Positions 53,434 to 64,000 of a stretch of DNA of 64,000 bases are shown in pieces. Positions within the stretch are counted from its first letter, which is position 1; the number at the start of each line of letters is the position of its first letter. The position numbers were made by a program, and so were the translations under genes. Source of the DNA: Sideroxydans lithotrophicus (GTDB taxonomy: Bacteria > Pseudomonadota > Gammaproteobacteria > Burkholderiales > Gallionellaceae); the NCBI GenBank assembly GCA_020723185.1, contig DYJI01000001.1, positions 1-64,000 on the forward strand, in the 5' to 3' direction. The notes under the pieces were generated by a model, which was given only the letters and a program-made list of their open reading frames with translations, made no database searches and was not told where the DNA came from.

Positions 53434-54330
53434 TTACTTTTTCTTCTTCTCGATCATCTCGTGCATGATCGGCGACAGGATGATCTCCATCGCGTGGCTC
53501 ATCTTGCCGCCAGGCACCACCATGGTGTTGGCGCGGGACATGAAGGAGTTCGGGATCATGGACAGGTAGTAAGGGAAGTCCACGCCTTTCGGGTTGCGGA
53601 AACGGATCACGACGAAGCTTTCGTCAGGTGTCGGGATGTCGCGCGCGATGAAAGGATTGGAGGTGTCCACGGTCGCCACACGCTGGAAGTTGATGTCGGT
53701 GTGGGTGAACTGCGGGGTGATGTATTTGATGTAGTCCGGCATGCGGCGCATGATGGTGTCCACGGTCGCTTCGGCGGAATATCCGCGCTCGGCCTTGTCG
53801 CGGTGGATCTTCTGGATCCACTCGAGGTTGACCACAGGCACCACGCCGATGCCGAGGTCGACGTACTTGCTGACGTCAACGCCCTTGGCTTCATCCTTGA
53901 CCATGCCGTGCAGACCTTCGTAGAACAGCAGGTCGGAACCGGCTTCGATGTCTTCCCACGGGGTGAACACACCGGGCTTGAGGTCGGTCAGGCCGAAGTG
54001 CTGGTTGTGCTCGACGGCTTCCGGCTCGCTGTGCACATAGTAACGACGCTTGCACATGCCGGTCTCGCCGTATTGCTTGAACATCTCTTCGATCTTGTCG
54101 AAGTGGTTGGCTTCAGGGCCGAAGTGGCTGAAGCTGTTGTTACCGTTCTTGGCAGCTTCGGCAGCGGCCGCGCGGAAGGCCATGCGGTCGAGACTGTGCA
54201 GGCTGTCGCCTTCGATCACGGCGGCCTTGATCTTCTCTCTGCGGAAGATGTTCTCGAACGCGCGTTTGACGGTGGTGGTGCCTGCGCCGGACGAACCGGT
54301 TACGGCGATGACGGGGTGCTTGACGGACAT
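53434..54330 (-). CDS. prk: Phosphoribulokinase
   Basis: Makes ribulose 1,5-bisphosphate from ribulose 5-phosphate and ATP, a reaction specific to the Calvin cycle. The 298-residue product is the short bacterial (octameric) type: P-loop GSSGAGTTTVKRAF, EGDSLHSLDR, then HFGPEANHFDKIEEMF and FYEGLHGMV with the Walker B acid. It stands as a single gene between terminator and the divergent leuS; no RubisCO or other cbb gene is adjacent. Relatives with this order occur in chemolithoautotrophic betaproteobacteria. A TAGAAT -10-like box lies about 60 bases upstream. Confidence 0.97.
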   Translation of the reverse strand: MSVKHPVIAVTGSSGAGTTTVKRAFENIFRREKIKAAVIEGDSLHSLDRMAFRAAAAEAAKNGNNSFSHFGPEANHFDKIEEMFKQYGETGMCKRRYYVHSEPEAVEHNQHFGLTDLKPGVFTPWEDIEAGSDLLFYEGLHGMVKDEAKGVDVSKYVDLGIGVVPVVNLEWIQKIHRDKAERGYSAEATVDTIMRRMPDYIKYITPQFTHTDINFQRVATVDTSNPFIARDIPTPDESFVVIRFRNPKGVDFPYYLSMIPNSFMSRANTMVVPGGKMSHAMEIILSPIMHEMIEKKKK

Positions 54331-54332
54331 AG

Positions 54333-57071
<2,739 letters not shown>

Positions 57072-57072
57072 T

Positions 57073-57588
57073 ATGACATCCCTGCGCAACCTTCTGCTCT
57101 CCCTCTCGCTGCTGACGCTGGCCGCGTGCGGTTTCCATCTTCGCGGCAGCGACCTGCAGGATGTGCGCTTCGGTTTCAAATCGCTCTATCTCAAGACGCA
57201 GGGCGAATCACCATTCGTCGCCGAGCTACGCCGTACGCTGAGCAAGAACAAGATGGAACCGGTCGCGACAGCCGACCAGGCCGAATTGATCCTGGAGATC
57301 GTTTCAGAGAACACCGGCAAGCAGATCCTGTCGCTGTCCGCCAGCGGTCGCGTGCGCGAGTACCAGTTGAGCTATCGCGTCTCCATGCGCGCCTATGACC
57401 TGCAGCAGGTCGAATGGCTGCCGCCGGACGATATTCAGCTGAACCGCGTGCTGACCTATGACGACGCGGTGATCCTGGCCAAGGAACAGGAGGAAGCGCA
57501 GTTGTACAAGGACATGCGCGCCGATGCCGTGGCCCAGACCGTGCGTCGCCTGATGCGGGCGAAACCGCAGTCGCAGCCGCAGGAATAG
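57073..57588 (+). CDS. lptE: LPS-assembly lipoprotein LptE
   Basis: Partner of LptD in inserting lipopolysaccharide into the outer membrane. The 171-residue precursor has a lipoprotein signal with the lipobox LTLAAC, followed by GFHLRG, the classic LptE start. The rest shows the LptE two-layer fold pattern, including SASGRVREYQLSYRV. It starts two bases after the leuS stop, the usual leuS-lptE-holA order. Confidence 0.94.
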   Translation: MTSLRNLLLSLSLLTLAACGFHLRGSDLQDVRFGFKSLYLKTQGESPFVAELRRTLSKNKMEPVATADQAELILEIVSENTGKQILSLSASGRVREYQLSYRVSMRAYDLQQVEWLPPDDIQLNRVLTYDDAVILAKEQEEAQLYKDMRADAVAQTVRRLMRAKPQSQPQE

Positions 57589-57590
57589 AC

Positions 57591-58604
57591 ATGAACATCA
57601 GCAGCGAAGACCTGCCGCGTCATCTGGCCAAGGGCTTGGGTTCGCTGTATGTGATCCACGGCGAAGCCTTGCTGCTCGCCATCGAGGCGGCCGATGCCAT
57701 CCGGGCTGCAGCGCGCAGTGCAGGCTACGATGAGCGCGAGGTGCTGATCGCTGACCAGGGTTTCAAATGGTCGACGCTGCGCAACAGCGCACAGAGCATG
57801 TCGCTGTTCTCGGCGCGCAAGGTCATCGACCTGCGCATCCCGGGCGGCAAGCCCGGCGTGGAAGGCGCGCAGGCCTTGCAGGAGCATTGTGAGAATCTGA
57901 ATGCCGACACCCTGACGCTGATCTCGTTGCCGAAGCTGGACGGCACGGCAATGAAGAGCAAATGGTTCACTGCGCTGGCGCAGCACGCCACCGTGATCAG
58001 TGCGGATGAAGTGTCCGTCACTGCCTTGCCCGCATGGATCGCCGGGCGATTGAAGCGGCAGGAACAAAGCGCGGACCCGGACACCTTGGCCTTCCTCGCC
58101 CAGAAGGTGGAGGGCAACCTGCTCGCCGCGTTCCAGGAGATACAGAAACTGGCCTTGCTGTTCCCGGCCGGGCCGCTCAGCTTCGAGCAGGTGAAGGATT
58201 CGGTGATGGACGTGGCGCGTTATGACGTGTTCAAGTTGTCCGAGGCGATGCTGGCGGGCGATGCGGAACGTTATGTGCGCATCCTCGAAGGTCTGCGTGC
58301 GGAAGGCACGGCGACGGTGTTGATCCTGTGGGCGGTGGCGGAGGACATCCGCGCGCTGGCCAAAGTGTCGCACGCCGTGCAGCAGGGCGGGAATCTGTCC
58401 GGTGCCTTGCGCGATGCACGCGTATGGGGCATCCGCCAGAAGTTGGTGGAACGCGCGGCACGCCGTTTCAATCCGGCTTTCGCCGAGCGCGCCTTGAAAC
58501 AGGCGGCGCAGATCGACCGGCTGGTGAAAGGCTTGCGTCAGGGCGATGTGTGGGACGAACTGCTGCAGTTGGGCGTGCGCTGCGCGCGGGCGGGGGTGCG
58601 ATGA
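57591..58604 (+). CDS. holA: DNA polymerase III subunit delta
   Basis: Clamp-loader wrench that opens the beta clamp. The 337-residue product has the N-terminal YVIHGEALLLAIEAADAIR, SLFSARKVIDLRIPGGKPG (the beta-interacting region), the WIAGRLKRQ linker and the helical C-domain with ARYDVFKLSEAMLAGD. It begins two bases after lptE and overlaps cutA by ATGA. Confidence 0.95.
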   Translation: MNISSEDLPRHLAKGLGSLYVIHGEALLLAIEAADAIRAAARSAGYDEREVLIADQGFKWSTLRNSAQSMSLFSARKVIDLRIPGGKPGVEGAQALQEHCENLNADTLTLISLPKLDGTAMKSKWFTALAQHATVISADEVSVTALPAWIAGRLKRQEQSADPDTLAFLAQKVEGNLLAAFQEIQKLALLFPAGPLSFEQVKDSVMDVARYDVFKLSEAMLAGDAERYVRILEGLRAEGTATVLILWAVAEDIRALAKVSHAVQQGGNLSGALRDARVWGIRQKLVERAARRFNPAFAERALKQAAQIDRLVKGLRQGDVWDELLQLGVRCARAGVR

Positions 58605-58924
58605 GCGAAGTGTTGCTGGTGGTCACCACGCTGCCGGATCGTGCCACGGCGGAACGTATCGCCGAAGCGCTGGTCACAGCCCGCGCCGCCGCCTGCGTGA
58701 ATGTGCTGGCCGAATGTACGTCAGTCTATCGCTGGCAAGGCAAAGTAGAACGGGCGGGTGAAGTACCCATGCTGATCAAGACCACCCGCACCGCCTATGC
58801 GCGACTGGAAACGACATTGCGGACGCTGCACCCCTATGATGTACCGGAGATCGTCGCCCTGCCGGTGACGGCCGGGTTGCCGGCCTATCTGGATTGGGTG
58901 ACACAGGAAACAAAGGAACAATAA
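58601..58924 (+). CDS. cutA: Divalent cation tolerance protein CutA
   Basis: Small trimeric protein linked to copper tolerance and, in E. coli, encoded beside dsbD. The 107-residue product shows VVTTLPDRATAERIAEALV, AACVNVLAECTSVYRWQGKV and HPYDVPEIVALPV, all in family order. The ATG overlaps the holA stop (ATGA). Immediately followed by dsbD (stop and start adjacent). Confidence 0.95.
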   Translation: MSEVLLVVTTLPDRATAERIAEALVTARAAACVNVLAECTSVYRWQGKVERAGEVPMLIKTTRTAYARLETTLRTLHPYDVPEIVALPVTAGLPAYLDWVTQETKEQ

Positions 58925-60706
58925 ATGATACGTCGTCTGTTTTTGATCGCTTTGTTATGCATCGCACCGCTGGCGCAAGCCGACCTGCTCTCGTTCGGCA
59001 GCAAGCCCAAATTCCTGCCGCCCGATCAGGCCTTCAAGCTGGAAGTGCGGCCGCTCGACCAGCACACCCTGATCGCCAGCTTCAACATCACGCCCGGTTA
59101 TTACCTGTATCGCGACAAGACCACCTTCATTCTGGGTGAAGGCCCAGCCAGGATCGCACAGGTGTCGCTGCCGGAAGGCGAGACCAAGAACGACCCCAAC
59201 TTCGGCGTGATGCAAGTGTTCCACAACAGCTTCCAGGCCGAGATCGCTCTGGAAGGCGTTGATCCAAAGCAGCCATTGGTGCTGAACGCCAGCTACCAGG
59301 GATGCAGCGACGACGGACTGTGCTATCCGCCTATAGAGAAAACGATCACGCTCGATCTGGTGACGACTGCCAGCAACCCCGCGTCGGCCATCGCCCCCCC
59401 TGCCGAGGATGAGAACTCGCAGATCGCGCGCCTGTTCAGGGACGGCAACTTCTGGCTGATCGTCGTCAGCTTCTTCGGTTTCGGCCTGCTGCTCTCGCTC
59501 ACGCCTTGCGTGTTCCCGATGATCCCCATCCTGTCCGGCATCATCGTCGGGCGCGGCCACCAGATCACCCACATGCACGCTTTCCTGTTATCGCTGGCCT
59601 ATGTGCTGGGCATGGCCATCACCTATGCAGTGGCGGGTGTGGCCGCCGGTTATTCCGGCGCGCTGATCTCCAACGCCTTGCAGACGCCGTGGGTGCTGGG
59701 TGGTTTCGCGGCCATCTTCGTTGTGCTGTCGCTGTCCATGTTCGGCCTGTATGAGCTGCAACTTCCCGCTGCGCTGCAAAGCAGGCTGACCGACACTAGC
59801 AACAAGCTGCACGGCGGCCACCTCACCGGCGTGTTCGCCATGGGTGCCTTGTCCGCCATCATCATGGGGCCGTGCGTCGCCGCACCGCTGGCGGGCGCCC
59901 TGCTCTACATCAGCCAGACGCATGATGCCGTGCTGGGCGGCAGCGCCCTGTTCACCATGGGACTGGGTATGGGCGTGCCGCTGCTGGTCATCGGCACTTC
60001 CGCAGGCACCCTGCTGCCCAAGGCGGGACCGTGGATGGAATCGGTGAAGCGCTTCTTCGGCGTACTGATGCTGGCACTGGCCATCTGGATCGTGTCCCCG
60101 GTCATCCCGCTCGCCGCACAGATGCTGGCCTGGGCTGCACTGCTGATCTTCTGCGCCATCCATCTGCATGCGCTCGATCCGCTGCCGAGCAACGCACGCG
60201 GCATCAAGAAACTGGGCAAAGCGCTCGGCATCCTCTCTTTGCTGCTGGGCGTGGCCTATCTGATCGGTGCGCTGTCCGGCGCACGCGACATCCTGCGCCC
60301 GCTGGGCACACTGCAAAACGCGCCCGGAACAGCCACACCCGCCAAGGCCGATCTTTTCGAGCGCGTGAAAGGCCTTGCCGCACTGGAAGCGCGCGTGGCG
60401 CAAGCCCAAGGCCGTGTGGTGATGCTGGACTTCTATGCCGACTGGTGCATCTCGTGCAAGGAGATGGAGCGCTTTACCTTCAGCGACCCGGCCATCCATG
60501 CGCGCATGAGCAAAGCGCTGCTGTTGCAAGCCGATGTCACCGCCAACGACGCGGACGACAAGGCCCTGCTGCAACGCTTCCAGCTGTTCGGCCCGCCCGC
60601 CATCCTGTTCTTCGACAAGCAGGGTCGCGAGCAAGCCGATCTGCGGGTGATCGGGTATCAGGATGCGCAGCAGTTCGGCGCGTCGCTCGCCCGGGCGGGT
60701 CTATGA
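58925..60706 (+). CDS. dsbD: Thiol:disulfide interchange protein DsbD
   Basis: Moves electrons from cytoplasmic thioredoxin to periplasmic DsbC and others. The 593-residue precursor has a signal peptide (AQA at 17-19), the N-terminal domain with Cys127 and Cys133, a membrane domain of about eight helices with Cys195 (LTPCVFP) and Cys317 (MGPCVAAP), and a C-terminal thioredoxin domain with Cys508-x2-Cys511 (DWCISCKE). All three redox pairs are intact. AAAGGA lies upstream of the ATG. Its stop overlaps a 24-codon frame that reaches aroQ. Confidence 0.96.
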   Translation: MIRRLFLIALLCIAPLAQADLLSFGSKPKFLPPDQAFKLEVRPLDQHTLIASFNITPGYYLYRDKTTFILGEGPARIAQVSLPEGETKNDPNFGVMQVFHNSFQAEIALEGVDPKQPLVLNASYQGCSDDGLCYPPIEKTITLDLVTTASNPASAIAPPAEDENSQIARLFRDGNFWLIVVSFFGFGLLLSLTPCVFPMIPILSGIIVGRGHQITHMHAFLLSLAYVLGMAITYAVAGVAAGYSGALISNALQTPWVLGGFAAIFVVLSLSMFGLYELQLPAALQSRLTDTSNKLHGGHLTGVFAMGALSAIIMGPCVAAPLAGALLYISQTHDAVLGGSALFTMGLGMGVPLLVIGTSAGTLLPKAGPWMESVKRFFGVLMLALAIWIVSPVIPLAAQMLAWAALLIFCAIHLHALDPLPSNARGIKKLGKALGILSLLLGVAYLIGALSGARDILRPLGTLQNAPGTATPAKADLFERVKGLAALEARVAQAQGRVVMLDFYADWCISCKEMERFTFSDPAIHARMSKALLLQADVTANDADDKALLQRFQLFGPPAILFFDKQGREQADLRVIGYQDAQQFGASLARAGL

Positions 60707-60777
60707 CTATGATTCCGCTCAACTTCACCGAACTGATGGACAAAGTTCCCCATTTTGCGGCAAACTGCGCGCCATGA
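60703..60777 (+). CDS. Possible 24-residue linker ORF between dsbD and aroQ
   Basis: ATG at 60703 overlaps the dsbD stop (ATGA), the next 24 codons are open, and the TGA overlaps the aroQ ATG at 60774. This would let ribosomes pass from dsbD to aroQ, which lacks a good ribosome site of its own. I recognise no family. The frame is also open upstream, so chance cannot be excluded. Confidence 0.2.
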   Translation: MTMIPLNFTELMDKVPHFAANCAP

Positions 60778-61217
60778 AACGCATCCTCGTCCTCCACGGC
60801 CCCAACCTCAACCTGCTCGGCACACGCGAGCCTGAAGTGTATGGTCGCACCACGTTGGATGAAATTAACGCCAAATTGGCGGCACAAGCCGAGAAGAACG
60901 GCGCCAAGCTGGACTACTTCCAGAGCAACACCGAAGGCATGCTGGTCGACCGCGTACAACAGGCCCGCGTCGACGGCACCGACTTCATCATCATCAATCC
61001 CGCCGCTTTCACCCACACCAGTGTCGCCCTGCGCGATGCGCTGGCCGCGGTCGCCATCCCTTTCGTCGAAGTCCACCTTTCCAACGTGTTCGCCCGCGAG
61101 GCGTTCCGCAAGGAATCGTATTTCTCGGACATCGCCGTCGGCGTGATCAGCGGCCTGGGGGCGACCGGCTACGAACTCGCTTTGCAATTCGCACTACAAC
61201 ATTCTGTAAGGAGCTAA
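60774..61217 (+). CDS. aroQ: 3-dehydroquinate dehydratase, type II
   Basis: Third step of the shikimate pathway. The 147-residue product has the type II signatures [52 protein letters not shown] and [16 protein letters not shown] (listed in blocks), including the active-site Tyr and His. It precedes accB, whose ribosome site (AAGGAG) overlaps the aroQ stop. The aroQ-accB-accC order is common in proteobacteria. Confidence 0.96.
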   Translation: MKRILVLHGPNLNLLGTREPEVYGRTTLDEINAKLAAQAEKNGAKLDYFQSNTEGMLVDRVQQARVDGTDFIIINPAAFTHTSVALRDALAAVAIPFVEVHLSNVFAREAFRKESYFSDIAVGVISGLGATGYELALQFALQHSVRS

Positions 61218-61220
61218 AAA

Positions 61221-61670
61221 ATGGATCTGCGCAAACTGAAGACACTGATCGAACTGGTAGAGAACTCGGGCATCGCCGAGCTGGAACTGACCGAAGGCGA
61301 AGAGCATGTGCGCATCTCGCGCGCCAGCTCCGTCGCCGCGCCGGTGCAGCATGTGTATGCCGCCGCGCCGCAGCACGCCGCCCCGGCAGCCGCGCCGGCC
61401 GTGACCCCCGCGACGGCCGAACCAGCCCAGCCCGAAGGCCATGTGGTCAAGTCGCCCATGGTCGGCACTTTCTACCGCGCACCCTCCCCCGGTGCCAAGT
61501 CCTTCGTGGACATCGGCTCCAACGTGAATGCCGGCGATACGCTGTGCATCATCGAAGCGATGAAGCTGCTGAACGAGATCGAGACCGACAAGGGTGGCGT
61601 GATCAAGGCCATCCTGGTCGAGAACGGCCAGCCGGTTGAATTCGGCCAGCCACTGTTCATCGTCGGTTAA
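61221..61670 (+). CDS. accB: Biotin carboxyl carrier protein of acetyl-CoA carboxylase
   Basis: Carries biotin between AccC and AccAD in the first step of fatty acid synthesis. The 149-residue product has a short N-terminal domain, an Ala/Pro-rich linker (about 35-72) and the biotinyl domain with Lys115 in IEAMKLLNE. The conserved thumb segment [15 protein letters not shown] is also present. The ribosome site AAGGAG is strong. Followed by accC. Confidence 0.97.
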   Translation: MDLRKLKTLIELVENSGIAELELTEGEEHVRISRASSVAAPVQHVYAAAPQHAAPAAAPAVTPATAEPAQPEGHVVKSPMVGTFYRAPSPGAKSFVDIGSNVNAGDTLCIIEAMKLLNEIETDKGGVIKAILVENGQPVEFGQPLFIVG

Positions 61671-61727
61671 GCCATCATGGCCGTGTTCGAACGCAAACCC
61701 AGATCGTCCGTGCCGGAGAAGCCCGTC

Positions 61728-63083
61728 ATGTTCGAGAAGATCCTGATCGCCAACCGCGGCGAGATCGCGCTGCGCATCCAGCGCGCCTGCCGCGAGATGG
61801 GCATCAAGACCGTCGCTGTACATTCCGAGGCCGACGCTGAAGCCAAATACGTGAAGCTGGCGGACGAGTCGGTATGTATCGGCCCGGCACCTTCCAGCCA
61901 TAGCTATCTGCATGTTCCCGCCATCATCAGCGCGGCCGAGGTGACCGACGCGCAGGCCATCCACCCCGGCTATGGCTTCCTGTCCGAGAACGCCGACTTC
62001 TCCGAACGCTGCGAGAAATCCGGTTTCGTCTTCATCGGGCCGCGCGCCGAGACCATCCGCCTGATGGGCGACAAGGTTTCCGCCAAAGCCGCGATGAACA
62101 AGGCCGGCGTACCTTGCGTACCCGGTGTGGAAGGCTCACTGCCGGACGATCCGGCCGAGATCATCAAGATCGCCCGTCACATCGGCTATCCGGTCATCAT
62201 CAAGGCCGCCGGTGGGGGTGGTGGACGCGGCATGCGCGTGGTGCATACCGAAGCGGCGCTGCTCAATGCGGTGACCATGACCAAGACCGAAGCGCAGGCC
62301 GCCTTCAACAATCCCATGGTGTACATGGAGAAGTTCCTGGAGAATCCGCGCCACATCGAGATCCAGGTGCTGGCCGACCAGCACGGCAACGCGGTGTATC
62401 TGGGCGAGCGAGACTGCTCCATGCAGCGCCGCCACCAGAAAGTGATCGAGGAAGCTCCCGCCCCCGGCGTCGACCGCAAGCTGATTGCCAAGATCGGCGA
62501 ACGCTGCGCCGAGGCCTGCCGCAAGATCGGTTATCGCGGTGCGGGTACCTTCGAGTTCCTGTATGAGAACGGCGAGTTCTACTTCATCGAGATGAACACC
62601 CGCGTGCAGGTCGAGCATCCGGTGACCGAGCTGATCACCGGCGTGGACATCGTGCAGCAACAGATCCGCGTCGCCGCCGGCGAGAAACTGCCGTTCCGTC
62701 AGAAGGACCTCGAGTTCCGTGGCCATGCCGTGGAATGCCGCATCAACGCCGAACACCCCTACACCTTCGTGCCTTCGCCGGGTCGCATCACCACCTGGCA
62801 CGTGCCCGGAGGGCCCGGCATCCGCGTCGATTCGCATGTCTATGCCAACTACTTCATCCCGCCTCATTACGACTCGATGATCGGCAAGCTGATCGCCTAC
62901 GGCGACACGCGCGACCAGGCCATCGCGCGCATGCGCACGGCGCTGTCGGAGATGGCGGTGGAAGGCATCCAGACCAACATCCCGCTGCACCAGGAATTGA
63001 TGAGCGACGCCGCCTTTGTGCGCGGCGGTACCAGCATCCATTACCTGGAGCACAAGTTGGCGGAACGCACGAAGGGCAAGTAA
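61728..63083 (+). CDS. accC: Biotin carboxylase of acetyl-CoA carboxylase
   Basis: Carboxylates biotin on AccB with ATP and bicarbonate. The 451-residue product starts [17 protein letters not shown] and has the ATP-grasp motifs [30 protein letters not shown] and [14 protein letters not shown]. The ATG at 61728 is preferred (GGAG nine bases upstream, and length as in E. coli, 449); an in-frame ATG at 61677 would add 17 unconserved residues. Three bases separate it from prmA. Confidence 0.97.
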   Translation: MFEKILIANRGEIALRIQRACREMGIKTVAVHSEADAEAKYVKLADESVCIGPAPSSHSYLHVPAIISAAEVTDAQAIHPGYGFLSENADFSERCEKSGFVFIGPRAETIRLMGDKVSAKAAMNKAGVPCVPGVEGSLPDDPAEIIKIARHIGYPVIIKAAGGGGGRGMRVVHTEAALLNAVTMTKTEAQAAFNNPMVYMEKFLENPRHIEIQVLADQHGNAVYLGERDCSMQRRHQKVIEEAPAPGVDRKLIAKIGERCAEACRKIGYRGAGTFEFLYENGEFYFIEMNTRVQVEHPVTELITGVDIVQQQIRVAAGEKLPFRQKDLEFRGHAVECRINAEHPYTFVPSPGRITTWHVPGGPGIRVDSHVYANYFIPPHYDSMIGKLIAYGDTRDQAIARMRTALSEMAVEGIQTNIPLHQELMSDAAFVRGGTSIHYLEHKLAERTKGK

Positions 63084-63086
63084 GCC

Positions 63087-63980
63087 ATGGCCTGGCTCAC
63101 GCTGTCGGTGCAGGCGGAAGCCAGCCATGCTGAAGCATTGAGCGAGTCGCTGCTGGCGCATGGCGCGCTGTCGGTGGACATGCTCGATGCCGATGCCGAT
63201 ACCCCGGACGAACAAGCCATCTTCGGGGAACCGGGCGAGCCCACTGCCAGCGTATGGCAGCACAATCTCATCAACGCGCTGTTCGAGCCGGATGCCGATG
63301 TCGAGTCCATCCTGCGTACCTGCTATGCCGAGCTCGGTATCACACGCCCCGCTCCCCACCGCATCGAGACGCTGGAAGAGAACGACTGGGTGCGCCTCAC
63401 CCAGTCGCAATTCGACCCCATCCGCATCAGTGACCGCCTGTGGATCGTGCCGACTTGGCATGAAGCCAGCGACCCCGCCGCCATCAACATCGCGCTCGAC
63501 CCCGGTCTCGCCTTCGGCACCGGCAGCCACCCGACCACGCGCCTGTGTCTGCGCTGGCTGGACGGCAATATCAAAGGCGGGGAATCGGTGATCGACTATG
63601 GCTGCGGTTCCGGCATCCTCGCCATCGCGGCGATGAAACTCGGCGCAGGTAGTGCACTCGGTGTGGACATCGACCCGCAAGCGGTCATCGCCAGCCGCGA
63701 CAACGCGCAGGCCAACCAGGCACAAGCAGATTTCTACGTCCCGGATAACGCGCCCGCCGGAGGCCAATACGATGTCGTGGTCGCCAATATCCTGACCAAC
63801 CCCTTGCGCGCGCTGGCGCCGTTACTGGCGGCTTATGCCAGAACCGGCGGCCGTATCGTACTATCCGGCATCCTGGCGGATCAGGCGGACGAGGTGATGC
63901 GTATCTATGGGCAGTGGTTCGACTTCGCGCCTCCGGTCATCGAGGATGGCTGGTGCTGCCTGTCGGGAGTGAAACGATGA
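63087..63980 (+). CDS. prmA: Ribosomal protein L11 methyltransferase
   Basis: Trimethylates several sites of L11. The 297-residue product has the small N-terminal L11-binding domain (MAWLTLSVQAEASHAEAL) and a SAM methyltransferase domain with DPGLAFGTGSHPTTRLCL, DYGCGSGILAIAA and VVANILTNPL. It follows accC as in many proteobacteria and ends in an ATGA junction with the next gene. Confidence 0.96.
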   Translation: MAWLTLSVQAEASHAEALSESLLAHGALSVDMLDADADTPDEQAIFGEPGEPTASVWQHNLINALFEPDADVESILRTCYAELGITRPAPHRIETLEENDWVRLTQSQFDPIRISDRLWIVPTWHEASDPAAINIALDPGLAFGTGSHPTTRLCLRWLDGNIKGGESVIDYGCGSGILAIAAMKLGAGSALGVDIDPQAVIASRDNAQANQAQADFYVPDNAPAGGQYDVVVANILTNPLRALAPLLAAYARTGGRIVLSGILADQADEVMRIYGQWFDFAPPVIEDGWCCLSGVKR

Positions 63981-64000
63981 GCGATGTCACGCAGTGCCCG
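63977..64000 (+). CDS. Start of a probable zinc-ribbon protein (cut by window end)
   Basis: Only eight codons are visible (MSDVTQCP). The ATG overlaps the prmA stop (ATGA). A Cys at position 7 after MSDVTQ, directly after prmA, is how MJ0042/DUF3426 zinc-ribbon proteins begin in many betaproteobacteria. The family assignment is inference from position and these few residues. Confidence 0.45.

Overview
The window reads as one ordinary, gene-dense stretch of a GC-rich betaproteobacterial chromosome. The gene families, their order and their pairings (dusB-fis-purH, rpsP-rimM-trmD-rplS, a CcsA-like gene divergent from ffh, nadD-rsfS-rlmH-maf-rng, accB-accC-prmA, BPSS1780-family and DUF2782 proteins) point to Betaproteobacteria. 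A bacterial-type phosphoribulokinase, a CbbY-type sugar phosphatase and an exported beta-carbonic anhydrase suggest an autotroph of the Nitrosomonadales, perhaps Gallionellaceae-like. That placement is inference; no RubisCO gene is in the window.

Layout. 1-5000: a truncated HsdR-like N-terminus, then purine synthesis (purD, purH) with fis and dusB, all on the minus strand. 5000-16100: a UbiH-family hydroxylase and dsbC (plus strand), a class III nucleotidyl cyclase, RNase P RNA with a partial duplicate of its 5' end, ppx-phoU, rpiA, a tRNA-Ala(CGC), a YkgJ-type protein, xerD, ogt and the rpsP-rimM-trmD-rplS operon. 16100-31000: the CcsA-like protein, ffh, cbbY, ilvA, 5-FCL, aceE-aceF, nadD-rsfS-rlmH-maf-rng, an exported protein of unknown function and the carbonic anhydrase. 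31000-42500: yggS-proC-yggT-DUF167 divergent from pilT-pilU, then an rlmL-like gene, hemJ, a NodIJ-type ABC exporter with a hydrolase, a thioredoxin-like ferredoxin and a VanZ-family gene in one overlapping chain, bacteriohemerythrin, a second DUF167 protein and a degenerate pseudouridine synthase. 42500-44330: the only accessory-looking segment, a VF530 protein, a large imperfect palindromic repeat (42738-43312) and an AT-rich DUF3800 gene. 44330-64000: polA divergent from a LOG-family gene, DUF2782, thrB, two membrane proteins, uvrD with MEKHLA and AhpD-like genes, prk, leuS-lptE-holA-cutA-dsbD, aroQ-accB-accC-prmA, and the first eight codons of a probable zinc-ribbon protein.

Most neighbours are joined by ATGA, GTGA or TGATG junctions, so translational coupling is common. 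Several intrinsic terminators share the same GC core (ACGGGG or ACGGGA, next to an A/T tract). I found no prophage, insertion sequence or CRISPR array and no clear new multi-gene defence system. The most unusual items are the duplicated rnpB 5' end, the palindromic repeat beside the DUF3800 gene, the catalytically degenerate RsuA/RluF-type protein and the truncated HsdR fragment.
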